A stretch of 64,000 nt of DNA from Montanilutibacter psychrotolerans (GTDB lineage: Bacteria > Pseudomonadota > Gammaproteobacteria > Xanthomonadales > Xanthomonadaceae), in NCBI RefSeq assembly GCF_003719825.1, contig NZ_RIBS01000001.1:310001-374000 (forward strand), in the 5' to 3' direction. The position numbers were made by a program, and so were the translations under genes. This document shows positions 8,047-16,491 of the stretch, piece by piece. The notes below the pieces were generated by a model. That model was not told where the DNA came from and searched no databases. It saw only the letters and a program-made list of their open reading frames with translations. Position 1 is the stretch's first letter, and the number at the start of each line of letters is the position of its first letter.

Positions 8047-10647
8047 GTGGCGCAAGCGACGCGTTGGATCGTACTCAAGTTCGGCGGCACTTCGGTGTCC
8101 CGTCGCAATCGTTGGGACACCATCGGACGTCTTGCCGCCAAACGCATGGCCGCCGGCGACGACGGTGGCACACGGGTGCTGGTGGTGGTGTCGGCGCTGT
8201 CGGGCGTCACCAATGCGTTGCAGGCCATCGCCAGCGCGCCGGTCGGCGAGGACATCGCCGCGCCGTTTGCCGAACTGGTCGAGCGCCACCGCGCGTTCTG
8301 CGCCGATCTGGACCTCGATGCCGATGCCGTGGTGGGCCAGCGCCTGGCCGCGCTGCAGGCACTGGCCGTCGACCCGCGCGCAACGCCGCGTGCGCTGGAC
8401 TGGCAAGCCGAGGTGATGGCGCAAGGTGAGCTGTTGTCCTCGACGATCGGCGTGGCCTACCTGGCCGGGCAAGGGCTCGATGTCGGCTGGTGCGATGCAC
8501 GGCAGTGGCTCGATGCCGTGTCGTTGCCCAACCAGAGCGCCTGGGCCCAGCGACTGTCGGTGAACTGCCGGCACGAACACGACGCGGCGCTGGTCGAGCG
8601 CTTCTCCGCGCAACCCACGCGCGCGTTGATCACCCAGGGCTTCATCGCCCGTCACGCTGACGGCGGGACCGCGGTCCTCGGGCGCGGCGGTTCGGACACT
8701 TCGGCGGCGTACTTCGGTGCCCTGCTCAAGGCCGAGCGCGTCGAGATCTGGACCGATGTTCCCGGCATGTTCAGTGCAAACCCGCGCGAGGTGCCCGACG
8801 CCCGCCTGCTGGCGCGCCTGGACTATGCCGAAGCCCAGGAAATCGCCACCACCGGGGCCAAGGTGCTGCACCCGCGTTCCATTGCGCCGTGTCGCGATGC
8901 ACGCGTGCCGATCAGCATCCTCGATACCGAACGCCCGGAATTGCCAGGCACGCGTATCGACGCCTCGGCCGTCACCGTGCCGGGCGTCAAGGCCATCAGC
9001 CGGCGCAACGGCGTGGTGCTGGTGGCGATGGAAAGCATCGGCATGTGGCAACAGGTCGGTTTCCTGGCCGACATCTTCGAGCGGTTCAAGCGACACGGGT
9101 TGTCGGTCGACCTGATCGGTTCGTCGGAAACCAACGTCACCATCTCGCTGGACCCCAGCGAAAACCTCGTCACCGGCAACGTGCTCGAAGCGCTGGCCGC
9201 CGACCTGGCCGAGGTCTGCCGGGTCAAGGTGATCGCGCCGTGCGCGGCGATCACGCTGGTCGGTCGTGGCATGCGCTCGCTGCTGCATCGCCTGTCGGAC
9301 ATCTGGGCGACGTTCGGACGCGAGCGCGTGCACCTGATCTCGCAGTCCTCCAACGACCTCAATCTCACCTTCGTGATCGACGAGGCCGATGCCGACGGAT
9401 TGCTGCCGCAGCTGCATGCCGAACTGATCCGCGGCGGCGCGATGCCGGTGCGCGACGAGAGCGTGTTCGGGCCGAGCTGGCGCGAGATCGCGCACGGCCG
9501 TCCGCAACGCGCGGCGCCCTGGTGGGCCGCGGCGCGCGAGCGCCTGCTGCAGCAGGCACAGGCCGGCACGCCCCGGTATGCCTACGACCTGGCAACGGTG
9601 CGCGCGCGCGCGGCCGAGCTCGTCGCCACCACGGCGGTCGACCACTGCTATTTCGCCATCAAGGCCAATCCGCACGCGGACATCCTGCGCACGGTGGTAG
9701 AGCAGGGCTTCGGGCTGGAATGCGTTTCGCAGGGCGAGCTCGACCACGTGTTCGCCACCGTGCCGGAACTGTCGCCGCGTCGCGTGCTGTTCACACCCAG
9801 CTTCGCGCCGAGGCGTGAGTACGAGGCCGCGTTCGCGCGTGGCGTCACCGTCACGATCGACAACCTCGAAGCGCTGCAGAACTGGCCCGAGTTGTTCCGC
9901 GGACGCGAGATATGGCTGCGCCTGGACCTGGGGCACGGCGAAGGCCATCACGAGAAGGTCCGGACCGGCGGCATCGCCGCGAAGTTCGGCCTGCCGACGG
10001 CGCGGCTCGATGCGTTTGTCGCCGCCGCGCGCGCGCTCGGCGTGCGCATCACCGGCCTGCACGCGCACCTGGGCAGCGGCATCGACGACCCGCGCCACTG
10101 GCGCGAGGTCTATGCGCAGTTGGCAGGACTGGCCGACGCGGTCGACACGGTCGAGACGATCGACATCGGCGGTGGCCTGCCGGTGGCCTACATGCCCGAC
10201 TCGCCGGTGTTCGACCTGGCCGCATGGCGCGCGGGCATCGAGGAGATCAAGCAGGCCTATCCGCGCTACCGTCTTGCGGTCGAACCCGGACGCTACCTGG
10301 TGGCCGAGGCCGGCGTGCTGCTGCTGGCGGTGACCCAGGTCGTGGAGAAGGACGGCGTGCGCCGGATCGGTGCCGATGCCGGCATGAACGCGCTGATGCG
10401 CCCGGCGATGTACGAGGCCTGGCACGGCATCCACAACCTCAGCCGCGTGGACGGCGCCACCGTCAGCTTCGACATCGTCGGCCCGATCTGCGAAACCGGC
10501 GACGTGCTCGGCCGCGACCGCTTGCTGCCGTCCGCGACCGCCGAGGGCGACGTGCTGCTGATCGCCGACGCCGGCGCCTATGGCATGAGCATGGCCAACA
10601 CCTACAACCTGCGGGCGATGCCGGCAGAGGACGTACTGAATGACTGA
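8047..10647 (+). CDS. lysAC: Bifunctional aspartate kinase / diaminopimelate decarboxylase
   Basis: An 866-residue fusion catalysing the first and last steps of the lysine/diaminopimelate pathway. The N-terminal half is aspartokinase: K11FGGTS, RGGSDTSA, then two ACT domains at about 320-470 that normally give lysine feedback. The C-terminal half is a PLP decarboxylase: K539 in the AIKAN motif forms the Schiff base, HLGSG and E746PGR follow, and C815 lies in CETGD. This fusion is characteristic of Xanthomonadaceae. Start: GTG 8047 with GAGG at 8034-8037, nine bases away; the open frame further upstream lacks similarity. The stop overlaps the murL start by 8 bases (ATGACTGA), so translation is probably coupled. 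Confidence 0.95.
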   Translation: MAQATRWIVLKFGGTSVSRRNRWDTIGRLAAKRMAAGDDGGTRVLVVVSALSGVTNALQAIASAPVGEDIAAPFAELVERHRAFCADLDLDADAVVGQRLAALQALAVDPRATPRALDWQAEVMAQGELLSSTIGVAYLAGQGLDVGWCDARQWLDAVSLPNQSAWAQRLSVNCRHEHDAALVERFSAQPTRALITQGFIARHADGGTAVLGRGGSDTSAAYFGALLKAERVEIWTDVPGMFSANPREVPDARLLARLDYAEAQEIATTGAKVLHPRSIAPCRDARVPISILDTERPELPGTRIDASAVTVPGVKAISRRNGVVLVAMESIGMWQQVGFLADIFERFKRHGLSVDLIGSSETNVTISLDPSENLVTGNVLEALAADLAEVCRVKVIAPCAAITLVGRGMRSLLHRLSDIWATFGRERVHLISQSSNDLNLTFVIDEADADGLLPQLHAELIRGGAMPVRDESVFGPSWREIAHGRPQRAAPWWAAARERLLQQAQAGTPRYAYDLATVRARAAELVATTAVDHCYFAIKANPHADILRTVVEQGFGLECVSQGELDHVFATVPELSPRRVLFTPSFAPRREYEAAFARGVTVTIDNLEALQNWPELFRGREIWLRLDLGHGEGHHEKVRTGGIAAKFGLPTARLDAFVAAARALGVRITGLHAHLGSGIDDPRHWREVYAQLAGLADAVDTVETIDIGGGLPVAYMPDSPVFDLAAWRAGIEEIKQAYPRYRLAVEPGRYLVAEAGVLLLAVTQVVEKDGVRRIGADAGMNALMRPAMYEAWHGIHNLSRVDGATVSFDIVGPICETGDVLGRDRLLPSATAEGDVLLIADAGAYGMSMANTYNLRAMPAEDVLND

Positions 10648-12001
10648 GTGGAAATTCCAGCGCGACGCGATCGCCACGTTCCGGTTCGTGCGCTGCGGCT
10701 TCGATGCCGCGACCGGCGTGGCGCACCTGGTGTATGCGTTCGACGACGGCCCGGAGCTGGTGGAGACGGTGACCGTGCCGGGCGCACCGTTCACGCTCGA
10801 CGCCGATCGCGCGGTCGCGGTCGAACGCGCGCTGCGGCTACTGCACCTGGTCACCGGCGTGAGCTACTACAAGGCCGCGGTGCCACCGCGCATCGTCATC
10901 GATTCCTACGCCATCGATGCCGACACGGCCGCGTTGCTGGAAACGATCTACGTCAATGGCCTGGGCGAGTTCGCCTACCGCAATGGCCTGAACCTGCATG
11001 GCCGGATCCGCTTTCCGCACGACGCCCCGGACGACACCGTCGCACCTGCACTGGGCCTGCGCGAGCACGCACTGGTGGCCATCGGCGGCGGCAAGGACTC
11101 GCTGGTCAGCATCGAGTCGCTGCGTGCGCTGGGCGTCGAACAGACCGTCACCTGGATCGGCGGTTCGCAGCTGATCCGCGCCTGCGCCGAGCGCACCGGC
11201 CTGGACACGCTCAACGTCGGCCGCGCGCTGGCGCCGCAGCTGTTCGACTACAACCGCGAAGGCGCCTGGAACGGGCACATTCCGGTGACGGCGGTGAACT
11301 CGGCGATCCTGGTGCTGGCCGCGGTGCTGGGCGGGGTCGACCAGGTGGTGTTTTCCAACGAGCGCTCGGCCAGCTACGGCAGCCTGATCGAAGGCACCGG
11401 CGAGGTGAACCACCAGTGGTCGAAGGGCTGGGCGTTCGAGTCGGCCTTCGGCGATTACGTGCACAAGCACGTTGCCGCCGACCTGCATTACTACTCGCTG
11501 CTGCGCCCGCTCAGCGAACTCGCGGTGGCACGCCAGTTCGCGCGCATCGACCGCTACGACGCGCATTTCAGCAGCTGCAACCGCAACTTCCACATCCTGG
11601 GCGAGCGACCGGTCAATCGCTGGTGCGGCGTGTGCCCGAAATGCCACTTCGTGTTCCTGGCACTGGCGCCATTCATGCCCAAGCCGCGCCTGGTGGGAAT
11701 CTTCGGCCGCAACCTGCTCGACGATGCGGCGCAGACCGCGGGTTTCGACGCGTTGCTGGAGTTCCAGGACCACAAGCCGTTCGAATGCGTCGGCGAAGGG
11801 CGCGAATCGCGCGCGGCGATGGCCGCGCTCGCCGCGCGCCCGGAGTGGCGCGAAGACGTGCTGGTCGAACGCTTCGTCGCCGAGATTCAACCGCAGCTGG
11901 ACGCCGCCGAGCTGGCGGTCGACGCGTTGCTGGTGCTCGACGACGAGCAGCGCATCCCGGCCTCGTTGTGGGAACGCCTGCGTGCGCATCTCAGCGCTTG
12001 A
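10640..12001 (+). CDS. murL: MurL, UDP-MurNAc-L-Ala-L-Glu epimerase
   Basis: A 453-residue protein matching MurL of Xanthomonas. It inverts the terminal L-Glu of UDP-MurNAc-L-Ala-L-Glu to D-Glu and replaces glutamate racemase in peptidoglycan synthesis. Visible features are a PP-loop-like GGGKDS (149-154), suggesting ATP use, and a late cysteine cluster C329-x2-C332-x2-C335 resembling a QueC-type metal site. It overlaps lysAC by 8 bases at its start and murD2 by 20 bases at its end. The partner MurD2 makes its substrate, which strongly supports the assignment. It acts in the cytoplasm. Confidence 0.92.
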   Translation: MTEWKFQRDAIATFRFVRCGFDAATGVAHLVYAFDDGPELVETVTVPGAPFTLDADRAVAVERALRLLHLVTGVSYYKAAVPPRIVIDSYAIDADTAALLETIYVNGLGEFAYRNGLNLHGRIRFPHDAPDDTVAPALGLREHALVAIGGGKDSLVSIESLRALGVEQTVTWIGGSQLIRACAERTGLDTLNVGRALAPQLFDYNREGAWNGHIPVTAVNSAILVLAAVLGGVDQVVFSNERSASYGSLIEGTGEVNHQWSKGWAFESAFGDYVHKHVAADLHYYSLLRPLSELAVARQFARIDRYDAHFSSCNRNFHILGERPVNRWCGVCPKCHFVFLALAPFMPKPRLVGIFGRNLLDDAAQTAGFDALLEFQDHKPFECVGEGRESRAAMAALAARPEWREDVLVERFVAEIQPQLDAAELAVDALLVLDDEQRIPASLWERLRAHLSA

Positions 12002-13424
12002 CGGCCGGCGCGTCGCGCTCTGGGGCTGGGGCAGCGAAGGCCGCGCCGCGTACCGCGCGATCCGCGCACGTTTGCCCGCGCTCGCGCTGACCCTGTTCTG
12101 CGGCGACGACGAAAGCGACGACGCGCGCGCGCTCGGCGATCCGCGACTGGTGATCGAAACCGTGGCCAGTGCCGAGCGGTTGTCGGCGTTCGAGATCGTG
12201 CTCAAGTCACCCGGCATCAGCCCGTACCGCGCCGAGGCGGTGATCGCCGCCGGGCAGGGCACGCAGTTCATCGGCGGCACCGCGCTGTGGTTTGGCGAGC
12301 ACGCCGACGCCGATGGCGTTGCCGCGGGTACGGTGTGCGTGACCGGCACCAAGGGCAAGAGCACCACCTCGTCGTTGCTTGCCCACCTGCTGCGCATGGC
12401 CGGGCATCGCACCGCGTTGGCGGGCAACATCGGCCTGCCGTTGCTCGCGCTGCCCGAAGCGCCGCCGGCGCCGGCGTACTGGGCCATCGAACTGTCGAGC
12501 TACCAGACCGGCGACGTGGCCGCGTCGGGCGTGCGTCCCGATGTGGCGATCGCGCTCAACGTGTTTCCCGAGCACCTGGACTGGCACGGCTCGCAACAGC
12601 GCTACGTCGAAGACAAGTTGCGCCTGCTGACCGGCGCGCGACCGCGCATCGCCGTGCTGAACGCCAACGACCAGACGCTGGCCGCGCTGTCGTTGCCTGA
12701 CAGCGAAGTGCGCTGGTTCGGTCGCGAGGACGGCTGGCACCTGCGTGGCGACGCGCTGTGGCGCGGCAACGAGGAAGTGATGGACACCGCATCGCTGCCG
12801 TTGCCCGGTCGCCACAACCGCAGCAACCTGTGCGCGGTGCTGACCGCGATCGAAGCGCTGGGCCTGGACGCTCGCCCGCTGGCCGCGCATGCGGCAGCGT
12901 TCCAGCCGCTGCCGCACCGGTTGCAGTGGCTTGGCATGCGGGACGGCATCGGCTTCGTCAACGACTCCATCAGCACCACGCCGCATGCCAGCCTGGCGGC
13001 GCTCGACTGCTTCCGCGGCCGGCGCGTGGCGATCCTGATCGGTGGCCACGATCGCGGCATCGACTGGGATGCGTTCGTCGCGGCGATGCGCATTGAGGCA
13101 CCGGTGGCGATCATCACGATGGGACAGAACGGCCCGCGCATCCTCGAACAACTGGCGCCGATTGCGGCGCAGTCGGGGTTCCTGCTGTCGCCGGCGGTGG
13201 ATCTTGCCGATGCGATGCGGCAGGGCTGCGAGGCCCTCGCCGGCGAGGTGCTGCCCGGTGCGACCGATGGCGATCCCGCGCGTGCGCCGGTGCTGCTGAT
13301 GTCGCCCGGCGCGCCCAGCTACGGCCCGTATCGTGGCTTCGTCGAGCGCGGCCGGCACTTCGCGCAACTGGCGGGCTTCGATCCGGACGCCATCAGCTCC
13401 ATCGCCGGGATCGGCATCGCCTGA
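11982..13424 (+). CDS. murD2: MurD2, UDP-MurNAc-L-alanine--L-glutamate ligase
   Basis: A 480-residue Mur ligase: the N-terminal UDP-binding domain begins [12 protein letters not shown], the ATP loop is GTKGKSTT (122-129), and the central domain contains [11 protein letters not shown]. MurD2 adds L-Glu to UDP-MurNAc-L-Ala, unlike MurD, which adds D-Glu; MurL then epimerises the product. The link to L-Glu rests on the adjacent murL. The start is the GTG at 11982, giving [15 protein letters not shown] and a 20-base overlap with murL. The same frame is open far upstream inside murL, but that is antisense-type noise. The lysAC-murL-murD2 operon supplies both diaminopimelate and D-Glu for the stem peptide. 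Confidence 0.93.
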   Translation: MRISALDGRRVALWGWGSEGRAAYRAIRARLPALALTLFCGDDESDDARALGDPRLVIETVASAERLSAFEIVLKSPGISPYRAEAVIAAGQGTQFIGGTALWFGEHADADGVAAGTVCVTGTKGKSTTSSLLAHLLRMAGHRTALAGNIGLPLLALPEAPPAPAYWAIELSSYQTGDVAASGVRPDVAIALNVFPEHLDWHGSQQRYVEDKLRLLTGARPRIAVLNANDQTLAALSLPDSEVRWFGREDGWHLRGDALWRGNEEVMDTASLPLPGRHNRSNLCAVLTAIEALGLDARPLAAHAAAFQPLPHRLQWLGMRDGIGFVNDSISTTPHASLAALDCFRGRRVAILIGGHDRGIDWDAFVAAMRIEAPVAIITMGQNGPRILEQLAPIAAQSGFLLSPAVDLADAMRQGCEALAGEVLPGATDGDPARAPVLLMSPGAPSYGPYRGFVERGRHFAQLAGFDPDAISSIAGIGIA

Positions 13425-13514
13425 CGCGTGACAAGACCGCCCGACGCGGCGTTGGCTTCACCCGGCGATGACCGTGGCGACGTAGATTGCCAGACCCCTA
13501 GCGGAGGATTTCCC

Positions 13515-14342
13515 ATGCGCACAGGCACATCGTTCCGGTTCCGCCGCTGGCTTGCCGGTGGCGCGTTGCTGTTGTCGGCCGTACCCGCCCTGGCGGCGAT
13601 GCAGACCCGGCCGGTGACGTGGACGGTCGGCGAGGACGCCTTCCAGGGCGTGCTGGTCTACGACGACGCCGGCAGCGCCAAACGCCCCGGCGTGGTGATG
13701 GTGCCCAACTGGATGGGCGTTACCGACCTGGCCGTCGAACGGGCCAAGGACGTCGCGGGCACCGACTACGTGGTGCTGGTTGCCGACGTGTACGGCCGCG
13801 ACGCCCGTCCGGCCGACAAGACCGAAGCCAGGGCGCAGGTCGCCAAGGCCTACGCCGATGGCGGCACCACGCTGCGGGCGCGTGCCGCCGCGGCACTGGC
13901 GGCGCTCAAGGCACAGGCCGACAACGCGCCGCTCGACGTGGCACGAATCAGTGCCATCGGATTCTGTTTTGGTGGCTCGGTCGTGCTGGAGCTGGCGCGC
14001 GGCGGCGCCGACCTGGCCGGCGTGGTGAGTTTCCATGGCGGCTTGAAGACGCACCTGCCAATCGCGGGCAACGCGTTGCGCGCGCCGATGCTGGTGCTCA
14101 ACGGGGCCAATGACACCTCGGTGCCGGATGCCGACGTCCAGGCGTTTGCGCAGGAAATGGAAGCCGCCGGTGCCGACTGGCAATTCGTCGACTTCGGCGG
14201 CGCGGTGCATTGCTTCACCCAGCCCGAAGACGCCGGCAGCGATCCGGCCAACAACTGCCGTTACGACGAACGCGCCAGCCGGCGTGCCTTCGCGATGATG
14301 CGGGCGTTCTTCACCGAACGCTTCGCCGCGCCTGCACCCTGA
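13515..14342 (+). CDS. Secreted dienelactone hydrolase-family protein
   Basis: A 275-residue alpha/beta hydrolase with a signal peptide (1-28, ending ALA-A). Nucleophile C151 in GFCFGGS, D200 in NGANDTSVP and H232 in VHCF form the Cys-Asp-His triad of the dienelactone hydrolase family. The substrate is unknown; periplasmic members are often annotated only as hydrolases of this family. Start: ATG 13515 with an excellent GGAGG at 13503-13507. It follows murD2 by 90 bases but has its own ribosome site and a secretion signal, so it is probably functionally separate. Two hairpins follow before convergent ispB. Confidence 0.9.
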   Translation: MRTGTSFRFRRWLAGGALLLSAVPALAAMQTRPVTWTVGEDAFQGVLVYDDAGSAKRPGVVMVPNWMGVTDLAVERAKDVAGTDYVVLVADVYGRDARPADKTEARAQVAKAYADGGTTLRARAAAALAALKAQADNAPLDVARISAIGFCFGGSVVLELARGGADLAGVVSFHGGLKTHLPIAGNALRAPMLVLNGANDTSVPDADVQAFAQEMEAAGADWQFVDFGGAVHCFTQPEDAGSDPANNCRYDERASRRAFAMMRAFFTERFAAPAP

Positions 14343-14385
14343 GGCGCAGCCCGGCATCCGGGCCGCGCATCGGCAACGGGGCCAT

Positions 14386-14430
14386 CGGGCGTCTGGTTGA
14401 ACGACGCCCGCTGACGGCCGGGGCCGTCAG
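14386..14430. terminator. Two hairpins between convergent genes
   Basis: CGGGCGTC (14386-14393) pairs with GACGCCCG (14403-14410). Directly after it, CTGACGGC (14411-14418) pairs with GCCGTCAG (14423-14430). Both stems are perfect 8-bp and sit between convergent genes, so they may stop transcripts from either side. There is no T-tract. The second overlaps the ispB stop. Confidence 0.5.
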
Positions 14431-15434
14431 TGGTCGCGACTGACGGCGTACCGCGCCAGGCCACGCAGTGCGGCCAGATGCGCGTTGTCGCCCAGGCCCG
14501 ACAGCGCCTGCTCGGCGGCATCGGCGTACGCGCGCGCGCGCTGGCGGCTGTAGTCGAGGCTGCCACTGGCGTTGATGGCCGCCACCACATCCGGCAGCGC
14601 TTCGCTGTCGCCGTGCTCGATGGCCGCGCGCAGGCGCTGCGCGGTGGGCGCGTCGGCGTGCGCGATCGCGTGGATCAACGGCAAGGTGGCCTTGCCCTCT
14701 GCCAGGTCGTCGCCGAGGTTCTTGCCCAGCGTGTCGGCATCGGACGCGTAATCGAGCACGTCGTCGGCGATCTGGAAGGCGTAGCCCAGCCACAGGCCGT
14801 AGTCGTGCATGGCATCGCAGGTGGCGGCGTCGGCGCCGGCGAGCAGTGCGCCCAGGCGGGTGGCGGCCGCGAACAGCACCGCGGTCTTGCGCTCGATCAC
14901 GCGCAGGTAGGCCGCTTCGTCGGTGTCCGGATTGCGCACATGCAGCAGCTGCAGCACTTCGCCCTCGGCGATGCGGTTGGTGGTGTCGGCCAGGATCTGC
15001 ATGACCGGCATGCGGTCCAGCTCGACCATCATCTGGAAGCTGCGCGAGTACAAGAAATCGCCCACCAGCACGCTGGCGGCATTGCCCCAGACGGCGTTGG
15101 CGGTCTTGCGCCCGCGGCGCAGGTCCGATTCGTCCACCACGTCGTCGTGCAGCAGCGTGGAGGTGTGGATGAACTCCACCACGGCGGCAAGCTGGTGGGC
15201 GTCGGCGCCGACGCGGCGGCCCTCGCCCAGCGCACCGGCCGCCAACAACAGCAACATCGGCCGCAAGCGCTTGCCACCGGCACTGACGATGTATTCGGCC
15301 ACCTGGTTGATCAGCACCACGTCCGATGCCAGCCGGCGGCGGATCAGCGCGTCGACGGCCGCCATGTCGTCGCGGGCCAGCGCCTGGATCTCATGGAGGT
15401 CGAGGGCAGTGGGGTTCTGGACGCTCGCGTGCAT
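14427..15434 (-). CDS. ispB: IspB, all-trans polyprenyl (octaprenyl) diphosphate synthase
   Basis: A 335-residue trans-prenyltransferase. The first Asp-rich motif is D97-D98-V-V-D101 and the second is D224-D225-V-L-D228, with KRLRPML (55-61) before the first. It elongates farnesyl diphosphate with isopentenyl diphosphate to make the ubiquinone side chain (C40 in E. coli; Xanthomonads also use Q-8). Length matches IspB (323). Start: ATG 15434. A perfect TATAAT -10 lies upstream on the same strand at 15461-15466. It is divergent from ssb. Confidence 0.93.
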   Translation of the reverse strand: MHASVQNPTALDLHEIQALARDDMAAVDALIRRRLASDVVLINQVAEYIVSAGGKRLRPMLLLLAAGALGEGRRVGADAHQLAAVVEFIHTSTLLHDDVVDESDLRRGRKTANAVWGNAASVLVGDFLYSRSFQMMVELDRMPVMQILADTTNRIAEGEVLQLLHVRNPDTDEAAYLRVIERKTAVLFAAATRLGALLAGADAATCDAMHDYGLWLGYAFQIADDVLDYASDADTLGKNLGDDLAEGKATLPLIHAIAHADAPTAQRLRAAIEHGDSEALPDVVAAINASGSLDYSRQRARAYADAAEQALSGLGDNAHLAALRGLARYAVSRDH

Positions 15435-15460
15435 GGGACAGCCGTTCGTGGGGGATCACA

Positions 15461-15466
15461 ATTATA
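15461..15466 (-). promoter_or_regulatory. -10 box of ispB promoter
   Basis: Read leftwards this is a perfect TATAAT, 27 bases upstream of the ispB start. No convincing -35 is seen at the normal spacing. Confidence 0.55.
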
Positions 15467-15730
15467 GGGGCGAGGCGGACCAACCCTGTTTGCCGTTGGC
15501 GGTCCGCGACGCGCCTTGCGCCAGGGCAAGGGCAGGGCACGTCGGGCCCGCCCGGATGGCACGGTGCGACGGAACGGTGCGCCGCGCGGGCTCAGTGGCA
15601 GGGGCGTTGGGCACGCGTGGGGCAGGTGAAAGTCCGATTGTCCGCTGCGGCGACTGCCCGGGCAGGGGTTCGGGGAATCCGACCGCACGGTGCGAACCGG
15701 GCCTATCGCCGGACCGGGGCGACAGAAAGC

Positions 15731-15736
15731 TATACT
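15731..15736 (+). promoter_or_regulatory. -10 box of ssb promoter
   Basis: TATACT stands 50 bases before the ssb start; the -35 region (about 15708-15713) is poor. Confidence 0.5.
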
Positions 15737-15785
15737 TGCCGGCCAGTCGCCAGCTCCAGGCGACCCGTTCGAGGACCTCAATCCC

Positions 15786-16334
15786 ATGGCACGTGGCGTC
15801 AACAAAGTCATCCTGGTCGGCAACCTCGGCAACGACCCCGAAGTCAAGTACACCCAGGGCGGCATGGCCGTGACCACGCTGAGCCTGGCGACCACCAGCG
15901 TGCGCAAGGACCGCGACGGCAACCAGCAGGAACGCACCGAGTGGCACCGGGTCAAGCTGTTCGGCAAGCTGGGCGAGATCGCCGGTGAGTACCTGAAGAA
16001 GGGCCGCCAGGTCTACATCGAAGGCTCGATCCGCTACGACAAGTTCACCGGCCAGGACGGCGTCGAGAAGTACTTCACCGACATCGTGGCCGACGAGATG
16101 CAGATGCTCGGCGGCGGCTCCGAGGGTGGTGGCGGCGGTGGTGGCGGTGGTCGTGAGTTCCGCAGCAGTGGCGGTGGCGGCGGTGGCGATCGCGCCCCGC
16201 GTCAGTCCGGTGGCGGTGGCGGTGGTTACGGCGGCGGCGACCGTCAGGAATCGTCCGCGCCGCGTCGCGAGGCGCCGCCGGCCAAGACGGCCAGCTTCGA
16301 CGACAGCTTCGCCGACGACGACATCCCGTTCTAA
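15786..16334 (+). CDS. ssb: Single-stranded DNA-binding protein
   Basis: A 182-residue SSB. The OB-fold (1-110) begins [20 protein letters not shown] and includes [16 protein letters not shown] long Gly/Arg/Ser-rich linker with two poly-Gly runs (about 115-165) leads to the acidic tip DDDIPF (177-182), which docks partner proteins. It coats single-stranded DNA in replication, recombination and repair. Start: ATG 15786 with GAGG at 15771-15774. A 14-bp tandem repeat begins one base after the stop and a strong terminator follows at 16409. Confidence 0.97.
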   Translation: MARGVNKVILVGNLGNDPEVKYTQGGMAVTTLSLATTSVRKDRDGNQQERTEWHRVKLFGKLGEIAGEYLKKGRQVYIEGSIRYDKFTGQDGVEKYFTDIVADEMQMLGGGSEGGGGGGGGGREFRSSGGGGGGDRAPRQSGGGGGGYGGGDRQESSAPRREAPPAKTASFDDSFADDDIPF

Positions 16335-16380
16335 GCACCGCGTTCCAAGCGCCGCGTTCCAAGCGCCGCGTTCCAAGCAC
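16335..16380 (+). repeat. 14-bp tandem repeat after ssb
   Basis: Three direct copies of GC(A/G)CCGCGTTCCAA (16335-16348, 16349-16362, 16363-16376) plus four bases of a fourth. Copies two and three are identical. Confidence 0.9.
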
Positions 16381-16408
16381 CCCGTAGGCCGTTGCTTGGC
16401 TACGCAGG

Positions 16409-16442
16409 AAGGCAGGAGACCTCGGGTTTCCTGCCTTTTTTG
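16409..16442 (+). terminator. Rho-independent terminator of ssb
   Basis: AAGGCAGGA (16409-16417) pairs with TCCTGCCTT (16429-16437) and runs into TTTTTT. Confidence 0.9.
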
Positions 16443-16491
16443 CGTCAGGCCTGACGCCAGGTCTGACGACAGGCCGTTCGGCCTGGAGAGC

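Larger units (their letters stand above)
15435..15785. other. Intergenic region between divergent ispB and ssb
   Basis: No gene is seen. It holds the ispB -10 box at the left end, the ssb -10 box at 15731-15736, and otherwise GC-rich sequence without recognisable structure. Confidence 0.6.

Noticed and set aside
7987-10854. A 955-codon leftward open frame opposite lysAC
   Set aside because: Mirror of a high-GC gene; lysAC has all catalytic motifs and the antisense product has none.
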